NCBI GenBank assembly: GCA_031286325.1
Contig: JAITUT010000024.1
Coordinates: 1 to 41,452, forward strand
DNA from: Helicobacteraceae bacterium
GTDB lineage: Bacteria > Campylobacterota > Campylobacteria > Campylobacterales > SZUA-545
DNA length: 41,452 nucleotides
Direction of reading: 5' to 3'
Shown here: positions 23,950 to 32,791 of the stretch, piece after piece
Position numbering within the stretch: position 1 is the first letter of the stretch
Layout: each line of letters starts with the position of its first letter
Notes under the pieces: generated by a model
The model's input: only the letters and a program-made list of their open reading frames with translations
What the model was told of the DNA's origin: nothing
The model's database searches: none
Position numbers and translations under genes: made by a program

Positions 23950-26655
23950 ATGCAAAAAATTACGATCATTGACACATTCGGCTACCTGTTCCGCCTCTAC
24001 CACGCGGTTCCCAAACTCACTTCGCGAAACGGTTTTCCTACGGGGCTTTTAACGGGTTTTGTAAATTTTATCGCGAAAGTCAAGCGCGAAAACGAGAGCG
24101 ATTTTTTAGTTTTCGCGGCGGATTCGGGCAGGAGTTTTCGCGCCGATTTATATGCGGAGTATAAAGCTAATCGCAAAGAGCCTGACGACGATCTTAAAAA
24201 GCAGATTCCAATCGCTTTAGATTGGATATCCAAAATGGGATTTTTTCTCTTAAAAAAAGATAATTATGAAGCGGACGATCTGATCGCCTCTTTGGCGGTT
24301 AATTCCGCCGATCGCGGAATATACGCGCGGATCGTTAGCAGCGATAAAGATATGTATCAGTTAATTCAAGACGATAGGATTGTGATTTACGATCCCGTTA
24401 AATATATGGAAATTGATTCAAAAGGATGTTTTAACAAATTTGGGGTAGAGCCGAAAAACTTTATTGATTTTCAGGCGATTTTAGGCGATACCAGCGATAA
24501 TGTGCCGGGTGTTAAAGGTATTGGAGAGAAAGGCGCGGCGAATTTAATAAACAATTATAGAACTTTGGAGAAAATTTATGATAATTTAGAGGAGATTGGC
24601 GGCAGGACAAAAGAACTTTTGATTGCGAACAGAGACAACGCTTTTATTTCAAAAGAACTTGTTACATTAAAAAAAGACGCAATAAATTTTGATATAAATT
24701 ATAATGAATTTTTGTTGCCTGAAAACCCGATCGCTAATATAGCCGAAGATTTGGCAAAACTTGAGATTAAAGCGATCTTTAAGCGTGAGAAGATCGCGCC
24801 GAAGCCTGTAGAGAAAAAAGTCAGTAGTTCGCTATTTGGCGAAGATGAAGTTAAAGAGAACTTAACTTTTGAGAGAGTATTGATCACAAACGATCAAGAG
24901 TTGTTAAAAATTGTTGATGAAATTCCTAAAAACTCGCTTGTGAGTTTTGACACCGAAACCGATAATTTGAATGTGCGCGAGGCTGCGATCGTGGGATTTA
25001 GTTTCGCTTATGAAGAAACAAAAGGATTTTACGCGGCGATCGGGCATCGCTATTTAGGCGCGCCCGAACAAATTTCAATCAAGGCGGCGAAAACCGCGAT
25101 TGAAAAGTTATTTGAAAATAATAAAATCATCGCGCAAAACGCGAAATTTGATATGCATATTTTAGAGTACGCTTTAGACTTAAAAAATATGCGAATTTTC
25201 GCCGATACGATCATAATGGCGTGGCTCATAAATTCAGAAATTGGGCAAAGAAGCGAAAAGGGCTTGGATACATTGGCTAAAATTTACTTAAACCACGAAA
25301 TGATCTCATTCAAAGAGACTACGAAAGGGCTTAAAAATTTTTCGGAAGTAGAGTTAAGCGCGGCTTGTGATTACGCGGCTGAGGATGCTGTGATCACATT
25401 CAAACTCTATCCAATTTTGCTAGCGAAATTAGACGAAACTCTGTTAAAAGTTTATAATGAAATTGAGTTGCCGTTTTTATATACTTTAATGGCAATGGAA
25501 GATAAAGGCTTGACAATTGATACGAAGTTTTTTGAGAACCTTCGCGTAAAAATTCACGAAGAGGAAAAAGAGCTTGAAAATAAGATCAAAAATCTCGCGG
25601 GAAGAGACTTTGATATAAACAGCCCCTTACAACTTGCGATCGTGCTTGCCGAAGACCTCAAAATCCCGCTTAAAAAACGTACTTCTACAGGCGCGTTCAG
25701 TACTGACGAGAGCGTCCTTTCGGAGCTAGAACACCCGATCGCGGAGGCGATTTTGGCTTACCGCGAAATTTACAAGCTGCAATCAACTTACATCAATCCG
25801 TTTTTGACGTTGGAGCAGGGCGGCGGCAAGGTTTATACCACGCTTTCGCAAGTTGGCACTACCACAGGCAGACTCTCTTCGCGCAATCCGAATCTGCAAA
25901 ATATCCCCGCGCGCACCGAGACGGGGCGGCAGATCAGGCGCGGTTTTGTCGCGCCGAAAGGGCATAAACTTTTAAGCGCGGATTATTCGCAAATTGAGTT
26001 GCGCCTTTTAGCGCATTTCAGCGGCGATCCTACGATGATCGCGGCGTTCAAATCAGGCGCGGACATTCACGCCGAGATGGCTCGCACGCTTTTTGGCGAG
26101 GGGCGCGAGCGCGAAATGCGCGCGGCGGCGAAGAGCGTGAATTTCGGCGTGATTTACGGAATGGGCGCGCGCAAACTTTCGGCAGACATCGGCATTTCAA
26201 ACGCGGAGGCGAAAGAGGTAATTGACGGCTACTTCGCGAAATTTCCGACAATTCGCGACTATTTGGAGGCAATTAAACGCGAGGCGCGCGAAATTGGTTT
26301 TGTGAGCACTTTGCTTGGGCGGCGCAGACTCTTTGATTTCGCGGGGCTTTCAAACGGCGGCAAGATCGCGGCGGCGGAGCGAGAGGCGGTGAATACTAGG
26401 TTTCAAGGGAGCGCGGCGGATTTGATCAAACTCGCGATGCTGGCTTTGGATCGCCGTTTTAGCAGGGAGGCGGCGATCGCGAGTAAAGTTCAAATGACTT
26501 TGCAAATCCACGACGAACTCTTATTTGTAGCGCGCGAAGATTTTGCCAGCGAGGCGGCGGCGATTATAAAAGAGGCGATGACAAACGTCTACTCGCTGAA
26601 TGTACCGCTGGAAGTTTCGGTCGCGATCGCCGATAATTGGGCGGATTTGAAGTGA
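23950..26655 (+). CDS. polA: DNA polymerase I
   Basis: Pol I fills gaps and removes RNA primers in replication and repair. The 901-residue protein starts at an ATG with GGAGG nine bases upstream. Residues 1-290 are the 5'-3' exonuclease (TIIDTFGYLFRLYHAV, FAADSGRSFR, ADDLIASLAV, LGDTSDNVPGVKGIGEKGA). The 3'-5' exonuclease motif VSFDTETDNL, with Asp334 and Glu336, and IIAQNAKFDMHI appear intact, so proofreading is probably retained. The polymerase domain has motif A LSADYSQIELRLLAHF near 675, motif B RAAAKSVNFGVIYGMG near 722 and motif C QIHDELLF near 850. The gene runs divergently from MORN copy 4. Confidence 0.96.
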   Translation: MQKITIIDTFGYLFRLYHAVPKLTSRNGFPTGLLTGFVNFIAKVKRENESDFLVFAADSGRSFRADLYAEYKANRKEPDDDLKKQIPIALDWISKMGFFLLKKDNYEADDLIASLAVNSADRGIYARIVSSDKDMYQLIQDDRIVIYDPVKYMEIDSKGCFNKFGVEPKNFIDFQAILGDTSDNVPGVKGIGEKGAANLINNYRTLEKIYDNLEEIGGRTKELLIANRDNAFISKELVTLKKDAINFDINYNEFLLPENPIANIAEDLAKLEIKAIFKREKIAPKPVEKKVSSSLFGEDEVKENLTFERVLITNDQELLKIVDEIPKNSLVSFDTETDNLNVREAAIVGFSFAYEETKGFYAAIGHRYLGAPEQISIKAAKTAIEKLFENNKIIAQNAKFDMHILEYALDLKNMRIFADTIIMAWLINSEIGQRSEKGLDTLAKIYLNHEMISFKETTKGLKNFSEVELSAACDYAAEDAVITFKLYPILLAKLDETLLKVYNEIELPFLYTLMAMEDKGLTIDTKFFENLRVKIHEEEKELENKIKNLAGRDFDINSPLQLAIVLAEDLKIPLKKRTSTGAFSTDESVLSELEHPIAEAILAYREIYKLQSTYINPFLTLEQGGGKVYTTLSQVGTTTGRLSSRNPNLQNIPARTETGRQIRRGFVAPKGHKLLSADYSQIELRLLAHFSGDPTMIAAFKSGADIHAEMARTLFGEGREREMRAAAKSVNFGVIYGMGARKLSADIGISNAEAKEVIDGYFAKFPTIRDYLEAIKREAREIGFVSTLLGRRRLFDFAGLSNGGKIAAAEREAVNTRFQGSAADLIKLAMLALDRRFSREAAIASKVQMTLQIHDELLFVAREDFASEAAAIIKEAMTNVYSLNVPLEVSVAIADNWADLK

Positions 26656-26671
26656 AATTTCCGCGGAAATT
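26656..26671. terminator. Palindrome directly after polA
   Basis: AATTTCCGCGGAAATT is a perfect 16-nt palindrome starting one base after the polA stop. It may stabilise or end the transcript, though no T-run follows. Confidence 0.3.
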
Positions 26672-26754
26672 AGCCGCGAACAACTACTTATGAAAGTAAA
26701 TAAAGGTTTTTACTATACAATTTGCTTTAATAAAGTCGCAATACAGGAGCGGGT

Positions 26755-26970
26755 ATGGATTTCTCGGATTTTACGCGTTTTCGCCAAGCGCACAAAAGCT
26801 TTGGCGATAAGAAGATCGACAAAGACGATTTCTCCAAAATTTTGGAGGCGGGGAGGCTCTCGCCGTCATCTTACGGCTCGGAGCCTTGGAAATTTATCGC
26901 AATTACTAACGCGCAAGCAGAAAAATTAAGAGCCGAACGCCAAAGCGCGGCGCAATTGGAGCAATTATGA
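26755..26970 (+). pseudogene. Nitroreductase N-terminal fragment
   Basis: Seventy-one codons begin MDFSDFTRFRQAHKSFGDKK and continue with ILEAGRLSPSSYGSEPWKFI, the FMN-binding N-terminus of NfsB-like nitroreductases, which are usually about 200 residues. After about residue 55 the homology stops and a short unrelated tail (AERQSAAQLEQL) runs to a TGA that overlaps the ATG of the next gene (ATGA). The ribosome-binding site AGGAG is intact, so the stump may still be translated and could couple translation to the acidic protein. It cannot be a working enzyme. Confidence 0.75.
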
Positions 26971-28694
26971 AAATCCTTTTAATAAACCAGAACGCTACTG
27001 TTGAAAAACTCGTGCGCCTAAGCGCGCAACGCATAGGGCTGGAACTAGCTATGGCGGAGAATGCGCAGAGCGCGGCGGGCGGCGCGGAGTGGGTTTTGAT
27101 AGACCACGACAGTTTAGCGGGCGAGAGCGCGGAGTCTTTACGCGGACGTTTTGCGGGCGCGAAAATCGGGCTTTTGTATCCGAAAACAGGCGCGAAGAAA
27201 GAGGGCTTTGACCTATATATAGAGAAGCCGTTTTTGCCCACAGAGCTCATTGAAGAGTTCAACGAAAAAATTAAAGGCGGCGCGGATACTCCTCTCGCCG
27301 GCGCAACGCAAAACGCGGATTCGCCTCTGGCGGATTTAAGCGCGCTGGGCGGCGATCTCGGTTCTGATCTTGGTGATCTTAGTTCTGATCTTGGCAATCT
27401 TGATTCCGATCTTGGCGATCTCGGTTCCGATTTGAGTTCCGATCTTGGCGGGGATTTGACCGCCGATCTTGCGGGAGTTGGCGATCTCGCCAGCGAACCC
27501 GCTTTGGAGGCTACCGATTCTGGCGGTTTGGGGGATTTAGGCTCGCCCGATATGCCCGCTGACGATCTGGGCGCGGACTTAGGCGCTTTAGACGGCGCGA
27601 TTGAAACTCCTTCATACGCGGCGGAGACGCAAATAGCGGACGCCTCGGCGGATTTTGCGCCGCGTCCCGCCGATGATCTTCTTATTCCCGGAGAGCCCAC
27701 CCTTAACGCTATGGATTTGTCGGCGGACGAGGACGCGCAAAAAGTGCTGGACATCGGCGAAGTTTCCGAGGTTAAAGAACTTTTGGGCGACATTAACGAG
27801 CCCATTCTTGAGGAAGCTATACCCGAACCCGCAGTTGATCTAGCGGAGGAGCTGCCGGATATGGCGGCGCCGATCGCGGAGGAGCCTCTTGCTGATGAAC
27901 CGCTTGTTGAGGAGCCTTTGGCGTCCGCGCCTCTTGCCGATGAGCCTTTGTCGCCCGCGCTGGACGAGGCGGCTCTTGACGAGGCGGCGGCGCTCTTGAA
28001 TGACGATTTGAGCGCGGATTTAACCGCCGAAACTCCCGCCGCGCCGGAGGAGGGCGATCTCAAAATTGACTTCGGCGAAAACGAAGGGCTTTTAAACGAA
28101 GAAGATGTGGCGGATATTCAAAACGCTCAAATGGGCGAGGAGAGCGATCTAGATTTGACCGCGCTGGACGCGCCGACTCCCGAAGAAATGCCCGCCGATG
28201 AACTCGCGGTAATACCGGAGCCTGATTTTGGCGAAAACTTGGGTGAAAATCTAGGCGAGGATTTGGGCGCGGACCTCGCGGCGGAGTTGCCGGTTGAGCC
28301 CGAAACGCCGCTTGATTTCGCTGAAGTTCCAGACGAGTCAAGCTCGGAAACGCCGAGCGTTGAGGAGACGCCAGACGAGGAATTCAGCGCAATTGGAGAG
28401 CCTGAAATGGCGGCGGCTTTGGGCGAGGAGCTGCCATTAAACGAAGCGGTAGAGTCGGAGGCTTTGGAGTCTATTGACGAGCCCAAGATTGCTATGGACG
28501 CCGCTGTGGAGGAGCCCGCCGAATTAGAGCCGATCACGCCTACGGCGGAGGAGACGATTGCGGCTGTCGCGAATGTGGAAAAGGGCGGCGGAAAGTTCAT
28601 TCAGACTGGACTCGGCACGGTTTCTACGGGCACATTGCGCGAGCTTCTTGACGGAATGCAGCTGACGATCAACATCTCGTTTCCGAATAAGTGA
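26967..28694 (+). CDS. Highly acidic protein with receiver-like N-terminus
   Basis: The 575-residue protein starts at an ATG overlapping the nitroreductase stump by four bases. Residues 1-100 look like a response-regulator receiver fold (MKILLINQNATVEKLVRLSA, then WVLIDHDSL with a possible phospho-Asp, then YIEKPFLPTEL with the K-P-F signature). A long acidic, low-complexity region follows. It starts with short DLGSDLGDLSSDLG repeats and continues with many EEPLADEP units. A conserved C-terminal block TGLGTVSTGTLRELLDGMQL ends the protein. C. jejuni also has a 'highly acidic protein' gene next to gmk (Cj1178c, from memory), so this may be its orthologue. Function unknown. Confidence 0.7.
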   Translation: MKILLINQNATVEKLVRLSAQRIGLELAMAENAQSAAGGAEWVLIDHDSLAGESAESLRGRFAGAKIGLLYPKTGAKKEGFDLYIEKPFLPTELIEEFNEKIKGGADTPLAGATQNADSPLADLSALGGDLGSDLGDLSSDLGNLDSDLGDLGSDLSSDLGGDLTADLAGVGDLASEPALEATDSGGLGDLGSPDMPADDLGADLGALDGAIETPSYAAETQIADASADFAPRPADDLLIPGEPTLNAMDLSADEDAQKVLDIGEVSEVKELLGDINEPILEEAIPEPAVDLAEELPDMAAPIAEEPLADEPLVEEPLASAPLADEPLSPALDEAALDEAAALLNDDLSADLTAETPAAPEEGDLKIDFGENEGLLNEEDVADIQNAQMGEESDLDLTALDAPTPEEMPADELAVIPEPDFGENLGENLGEDLGADLAAELPVEPETPLDFAEVPDESSSETPSVEETPDEEFSAIGEPEMAAALGEELPLNEAVESEALESIDEPKIAMDAAVEEPAELEPITPTAEETIAAVANVEKGGGKFIQTGLGTVSTGTLRELLDGMQLTINISFPNK

Positions 28695-28717
28695 GCGAGA
28701 ATTAAGGCTAGTTTAAT

Positions 28718-29371
28718 ATGACCGATCAAAACGGATCGCTTCTAATTTTGTCGGGTCCCAGCGGATCCGGCAAAAGTACGCTTTGCCGCGAGCTTTGCGC
28801 GGCGTTTGACTTTGCCACGCTTTCTATCTCAACAACCACAAGATCGCCGCGCGAGGGTGAGAAAGACGGCGAACACTACTTTTTTACGAACCATGAAAGT
28901 TTCCAATCGGCGATCCATCGCGGCGATTTTTTGGAGTGGGCGAGGGTGCATAACAACCTATACGGCACAAGCAAAAGCTGGGTTGAGTCGGCGCTCGCGG
29001 CGGACAAGACGATAATTTTTGATATTGATGTGCAAGGGCAGGCGAGCCTCAAAAAGTTATATCCGCGCGCCGCCACGAGCGTTTTCATTACCACGCGCAC
29101 CAGCGAAGTGTTGCGCGAGCGCCTGGCCAAACGCGCGACCGAGAGCGCCGACGCCATTGAGACGCGCCTCGTTACCGCCGCAGAAGAGATGACGCGAATT
29201 GCTGAATACGATTATTTGATTATCAACGATAATTTTGAAACCTCTTTGACCGCGCTGAAATCTGTGGCTATCGCCTCTAGGCTCAAACGCGGCGAATCAG
29301 AGATCGCGGATTTCACGGCGCGCTGGAACGCTTGCGATCCGCAAAACGCTTGCGCGATCCGAAAATCATAA
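28718..29371 (+). CDS. gmk: Guanylate kinase
   Basis: Gmk phosphorylates GMP to GDP with ATP in the cytoplasm. The 217-residue protein has the P-loop GPSGSGKS at residues 13-20. The GMP-binding region follows: STTTRSPREGEKDGEHYFF, FLEWARVHNNLYGT and IIFDIDVQGQASLKK. The C-terminal lid (FITTRTSEVLRERLAKRATE) is normal. It follows the acidic-protein gene by 23 nt and is convergent with the Maf gene, with only 13 nt between the stops. Confidence 0.95.
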   Translation: MTDQNGSLLILSGPSGSGKSTLCRELCAAFDFATLSISTTTRSPREGEKDGEHYFFTNHESFQSAIHRGDFLEWARVHNNLYGTSKSWVESALAADKTIIFDIDVQGQASLKKLYPRAATSVFITTRTSEVLRERLAKRATESADAIETRLVTAAEEMTRIAEYDYLIINDNFETSLTALKSVAIASRLKRGESEIADFTARWNACDPQNACAIRKS

Positions 29372-29384
29372 AAACGCGCGGGAA

Positions 29385-31256
29385 CTAGCCGCCGCTGAAA
29401 TTTTCGCTCAGAAAACGATCAAAATAGTTTTTTATTTCATCAACGCACTCGGCGTATAATTTAGATAAATCATCGCCTTTTACGCACAATAAAATTTTAA
29501 AAATAGTATTTGTAAAGTGCCAAACGCTTCCCCGAAAGAATAGCGCGCCGAAAGGGTATTCTTTTTGGATTTGTATAGAGAAGAAATATAACTCTCTTGC
29601 CATTAAAAAAATCTCATTGCGATCGCGTATGCTATATTTGGAAAATAGTTTAATATAAATATCGCGGATCGCTAATAACTCTTCACGCAATTTTACCGTA
29701 TTTTTATTATTTATTTTATGCGAAAAAGATGATTTGATTTGTTTAACGCAATCATCTTTTTTTATCGGGTTTAATTTAACTTTTGTATGGCCTTTTGGGA
29801 TCGCGCCGTTTATAAAAGCTCCGTTTGATAAGTTATATACTTTTTTTTCGGAATTTTTAGATAATAGTTTCTCCATTGATGCTCTGCTATGAGACAAAAG
29901 AGAATTTGTCCATATATTATCGCTGAAATTTCCGCGAGTTGGGAATAATTCAACGCTTTTGTCGGCTGTATTTTCATAAAATGAATTTTCAGCGTGAATT
30001 TTACCGTCTTTTAAAAATCCAGCGTCAATTCCGCAAATATAAACTTCATTCGCGAATTTTAACGCCAAAGATAGAGCGGCGTTGCCGACTAATGGGCTTG
30101 AATATAGAAGCGCTTCGCTGTCTAATAAGCTTGCGCTCGCGCTGTCGCGGGTAAATAAATATACTTCTTTCGCGGCTTTTAATGTCAAATTATCTACAAG
30201 GCTTGCGGCGATCAGAGGAATATCGCCGATCGGCGCGTTTTTAAGAATTTCATATAGGTGATCGCCGCGCTCTATCTCTATATGAAAATCTGGTAAAATT
30301 CCATTTAAAATTAGCGGTTTAAGAGCAGTTCCAGCGCTAAAAATTATCATATTTTTTTGATTATTTTTCAGAAATTCAAATAACTCATTTAGAGACGAAC
30401 CGCTACCGACTACGGCGATTGTAAAGTTATCGGATTTTACCGCAAGATTTAATCTGCGATAATCGTTATTTAATAGTAAATTTTTGACGCCTTTTAATTC
30501 GTCTTCCGCGCTACCCCACCCGCGCAAACTCTCTTTATGCGCCGCGGAAATTACTAATTTAGCGTCGTCATAAATTTTATCCTCATTAACGCGCAACTCC
30601 AAACGCATAAAGGATCGTAAAAATCTGTCGCATTGAAAAAACGCGCCCGCTATCTCGCTGCGCATTTTGCCGTCAATCATTAAAAAATTATTGCGATCCG
30701 CGCGCAAAAATCTTTCATAATCCAAAAAATAACAAGAGATTATAAACCACTCGGGATCGCTTTCAAAAATAAACGCGCCGTTTGCCAAAGCGTTCATCTC
30801 CTCTAATATCGCGATATGCGCTCCGTGCAAAACGCCGTAAAATATCGCGGGCGGCAATGGAAATTTAGCCGAAAAATGCGCTTGATTTGGCGTAAAATTC
30901 GCGCCTTTTTCAGCGATTTTTATTAAATTATTTATAGTTTGCGAAGTTAAATGATTGTTATCGTCTTTTATATTAGAAAGGTCTTGAATTACGATCGCGG
31001 AATAATTCAAATTTACATTTGGATTTTCGGATAACGCACAAGCGTTTTGTATCACTCCGTTTTCAAAAACTTTTATATTATTCTCTGCGACATTTATTTC
31101 ATTAGATAATAATAACTTTAACCGCTTGTTTTCACTCTTAAAATATCGCGCGAGATCGCTATTGGCAAAAAATTTCTCATTCTTAGCAAACCTTGTTAAC
31201 AAAAGATTTGTCGCCTCTTTAAGCGAAGCTTTTTGAAGCAAATCAATAAAACTCAT
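29385..31256 (-). CDS. maf: Motility accessory factor, DUF115 (Maf) family
   Basis: Maf proteins are thought to transfer nonulosonic acids such as pseudaminic or legionaminic acid to flagellin in Campylobacter, Helicobacter and Aeromonas. The 623-residue protein shows the DUF115 signature at residues 279-290 (TIAVVGSGSSLNE), then MIIFSAGTALKPLILNGILP, DFHIEIERGD, and VGNAALSLALKFANEVYICG. The last of these is the 6-hydroxymethylpterin pyrophosphokinase-like Rossmann core. The gene has an AT-richer composition than its neighbours, common for surface-glycan genes. Its ATG overlaps the hypD stop by four bases, so it is probably translated after hypC-hypD. No other flagellin or glycan genes lie next to it. 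Confidence 0.85.
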   Translation of the reverse strand: MSFIDLLQKASLKEATNLLLTRFAKNEKFFANSDLARYFKSENKRLKLLLSNEINVAENNIKVFENGVIQNACALSENPNVNLNYSAIVIQDLSNIKDDNNHLTSQTINNLIKIAEKGANFTPNQAHFSAKFPLPPAIFYGVLHGAHIAILEEMNALANGAFIFESDPEWFIISCYFLDYERFLRADRNNFLMIDGKMRSEIAGAFFQCDRFLRSFMRLELRVNEDKIYDDAKLVISAAHKESLRGWGSAEDELKGVKNLLLNNDYRRLNLAVKSDNFTIAVVGSGSSLNELFEFLKNNQKNMIIFSAGTALKPLILNGILPDFHIEIERGDHLYEILKNAPIGDIPLIAASLVDNLTLKAAKEVYLFTRDSASASLLDSEALLYSSPLVGNAALSLALKFANEVYICGIDAGFLKDGKIHAENSFYENTADKSVELFPTRGNFSDNIWTNSLLSHSRASMEKLLSKNSEKKVYNLSNGAFINGAIPKGHTKVKLNPIKKDDCVKQIKSSFSHKINNKNTVKLREELLAIRDIYIKLFSKYSIRDRNEIFLMARELYFFSIQIQKEYPFGALFFRGSVWHFTNTIFKILLCVKGDDLSKLYAECVDEIKNYFDRFLSENFSGG

Positions 31257-32368
31257 TTAAGCCCGTATTTATAATATGCCGCGCACGCGCCTTCGCCAGA
31301 AACCATACACGATCCAAGCGGCGATCTAGGCGCGCAGGCTTTACCGAAAACTTTGCAGTCTAGCGGCGATTTTTTGCCCTTCAAAATTTCGGCGCATAAA
31401 CATAATTTATGATCGTCAATCGGCTCGTAACTCAAAAATTCCTTAAACACAACTTCCGCGTCAAATTCCGCGTAATTTTCGCGCAGCTTTAAGGCGCTTT
31501 TTTTAATATCGCCGAGCCCGCGCCAGCGAAAACTTTCTCGGCTTAGCATATATTTCGCGATCAGCTCCTGCGCCTTTTCGTTTCCTTTCGCCGAAACCGC
31601 CCGCGAATATTGATTTTCTACCTCGCGGCGACCCTCGTTAAATTGCCGCAAAATCATCAAAACGCCCTGTAAAACATCGCTCGGCTCAAAGCCGCTCACC
31701 GTGATCGGCGTCTTAAATTCCGTTGCGATCGGCGCGAAAATTTGATAACCCGTAATCACGCTTACGTGCGAAGGTCCCAAAAACGCGTCAATTTCGCCGC
31801 CGTCAAGCATTATCGCGCGCACCGGCGGCGGTACTAGAATATGATTTATATGAAAAAATAAATTTTTGAGTCCAAGCGCGATCGTCTTTTCCAGCAAAAT
31901 CGCGGTCATCGGCGTGGTCGTTTCAAAGCCGATCGCGAAAAATATCACCTTTTTGCGCGGATTTTCCCGCGCGATCTTAATTAAATCAAGCGGCGTGTAT
32001 AACGCGCGGATATCCGCGCCAGCGGAGCGAGCCTCTTGCAGAGTTTTTTTGCTGCCCGGCACGCGAATCATATCGCCCAAAGTCGCCAAAATAGTATCGG
32101 GCATTTCGGCAAGCGTGATCGCGTGATCAATGCGCTCTTTAGGCATCACGCAGACGGGGCAGCCCGGTCCGTGAATAAAGCGAATGTTCGCGGGCAAAAG
32201 CTGGCTAATCCCATATTTCATAATCGTATGCGTGTGCCCGCCGCAAATTTCCATAATGTTAATTTGCCGCTCGCCGCTTTCGCAAAGCCGCTTGTTTTCG
32301 CGCGCGATTTGGGAGGCGATCGCGCCAATCAGCGCGGGATCGCGGTATTCATTGATGTAGTCGCGCAT
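31253..32368 (-). CDS. hypD: Hydrogenase maturation protein HypD
   Basis: HypD holds a [4Fe-4S] cluster and, with HypC, assembles the Fe(CN)2CO unit of [NiFe] hydrogenases. The 371-residue protein contains EICGGHTHTI at about 40-49, with Cys42, and HGPGCPVCVMP at about 66-76, with Cys70 and Cys73. It also has the FFAIGFETTTPMTA motif and the C-terminal Cys-rich region (LCLCAEILKGKKSPLDCKVF, GKACAPRSPLGSCMVSGEGA). All are typical. It overlaps hypC by 20 nt and is followed by the Maf gene with a four-base overlap. HypA, HypB, HypE and HypF are not in the window. Confidence 0.95.
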   Translation of the reverse strand: MRDYINEYRDPALIGAIASQIARENKRLCESGERQINIMEICGGHTHTIMKYGISQLLPANIRFIHGPGCPVCVMPKERIDHAITLAEMPDTILATLGDMIRVPGSKKTLQEARSAGADIRALYTPLDLIKIARENPRKKVIFFAIGFETTTPMTAILLEKTIALGLKNLFFHINHILVPPPVRAIMLDGGEIDAFLGPSHVSVITGYQIFAPIATEFKTPITVSGFEPSDVLQGVLMILRQFNEGRREVENQYSRAVSAKGNEKAQELIAKYMLSRESFRWRGLGDIKKSALKLRENYAEFDAEVVFKEFLSYEPIDDHKLCLCAEILKGKKSPLDCKVFGKACAPRSPLGSCMVSGEGACAAYYKYGLK

Positions 32369-32633
32369 TTAGCCCCAAATCTCCCTCAAGCTCTCCGATC
32401 TCGCCGCTCTCCATTTGCCGCGCGATCTCCTCAAAGATCGCAATGCTTTCAATCGCCTCTTTCTCGTCGATTTTGCCCATTGCGAAACCCACATGGATCA
32501 GCACATAATCGCCGATCGCCACCGATTCGCCCACGAGCTCAAGCGAAACTTTGCGCCGCGCTCCTAATGTGTCGACTACGGCATTGTTTTCGTCATCTAT
32601 CTCTATTACTTTAGAAGGTATAGAAAGACACAT
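32349..32633 (-). CDS. hypC: Hydrogenase maturation chaperone HypC
   Basis: HypC escorts the Fe(CN)2CO precursor from HypD to the hydrogenase large subunit. The 94-residue protein begins MCLSIPSKVIEID with the essential Cys2. It contains ARRKVSLELV and VAIGDYVLIHVGFAMGKID, the OB-fold core of the family. The C-terminal tail of about 25 residues is longer than in E. coli HypC. The gene is divergent from hydA across a 158-nt region. Confidence 0.93.
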   Translation of the reverse strand: MCLSIPSKVIEIDDENNAVVDTLGARRKVSLELVGESVAIGDYVLIHVGFAMGKIDEKEAIESIAIFEEIARQMESGEIGELEGDLGLNARLHQ

Positions 32634-32733
32634 ATTTAAGTCCTTTTTTAAGCCATTTTGCGAAAACGCGGTATTTTAGCGATTGTCGCTTTGCGGGGGC
32701 TGAAACTTAAAAATAAATAAAATATAAAAACTC

Positions 32734-32762
32734 TTGCAAACGAATTTACAAAAAGATATGAT
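32734..32762 (+). promoter_or_regulatory. Sigma-70-type promoter of the hyd operon
   Basis: TTGCAA at 32734-32739 and TATGAT at 32757-32762 are separated by 17 bases, a near-consensus arrangement. They lie 30 nt before the hydA ATG. The ribosome-binding site AGGAGGT follows. The same 158-nt region must also drive hypC in the opposite direction. Confidence 0.55.
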
Positions 32763-32791
32763 TGAGATTTGATTTAGAAAAGGAGGTCTAA

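Noticed and set aside
26906-28063. Long Ser/Ala-rich frame on the minus strand
   Set aside because: It is the antisense shadow of the acidic protein. Repeated Glu/Asp codons read as Ser-rich on the other strand, and the plus frame has the receiver-like start and operon context.
32036-32614. 192-residue plus-strand frame opposite hypC-hypD
   Set aside because: It is antisense to two clearly conserved maturation genes and has low-complexity Arg/Ala/Pro composition.
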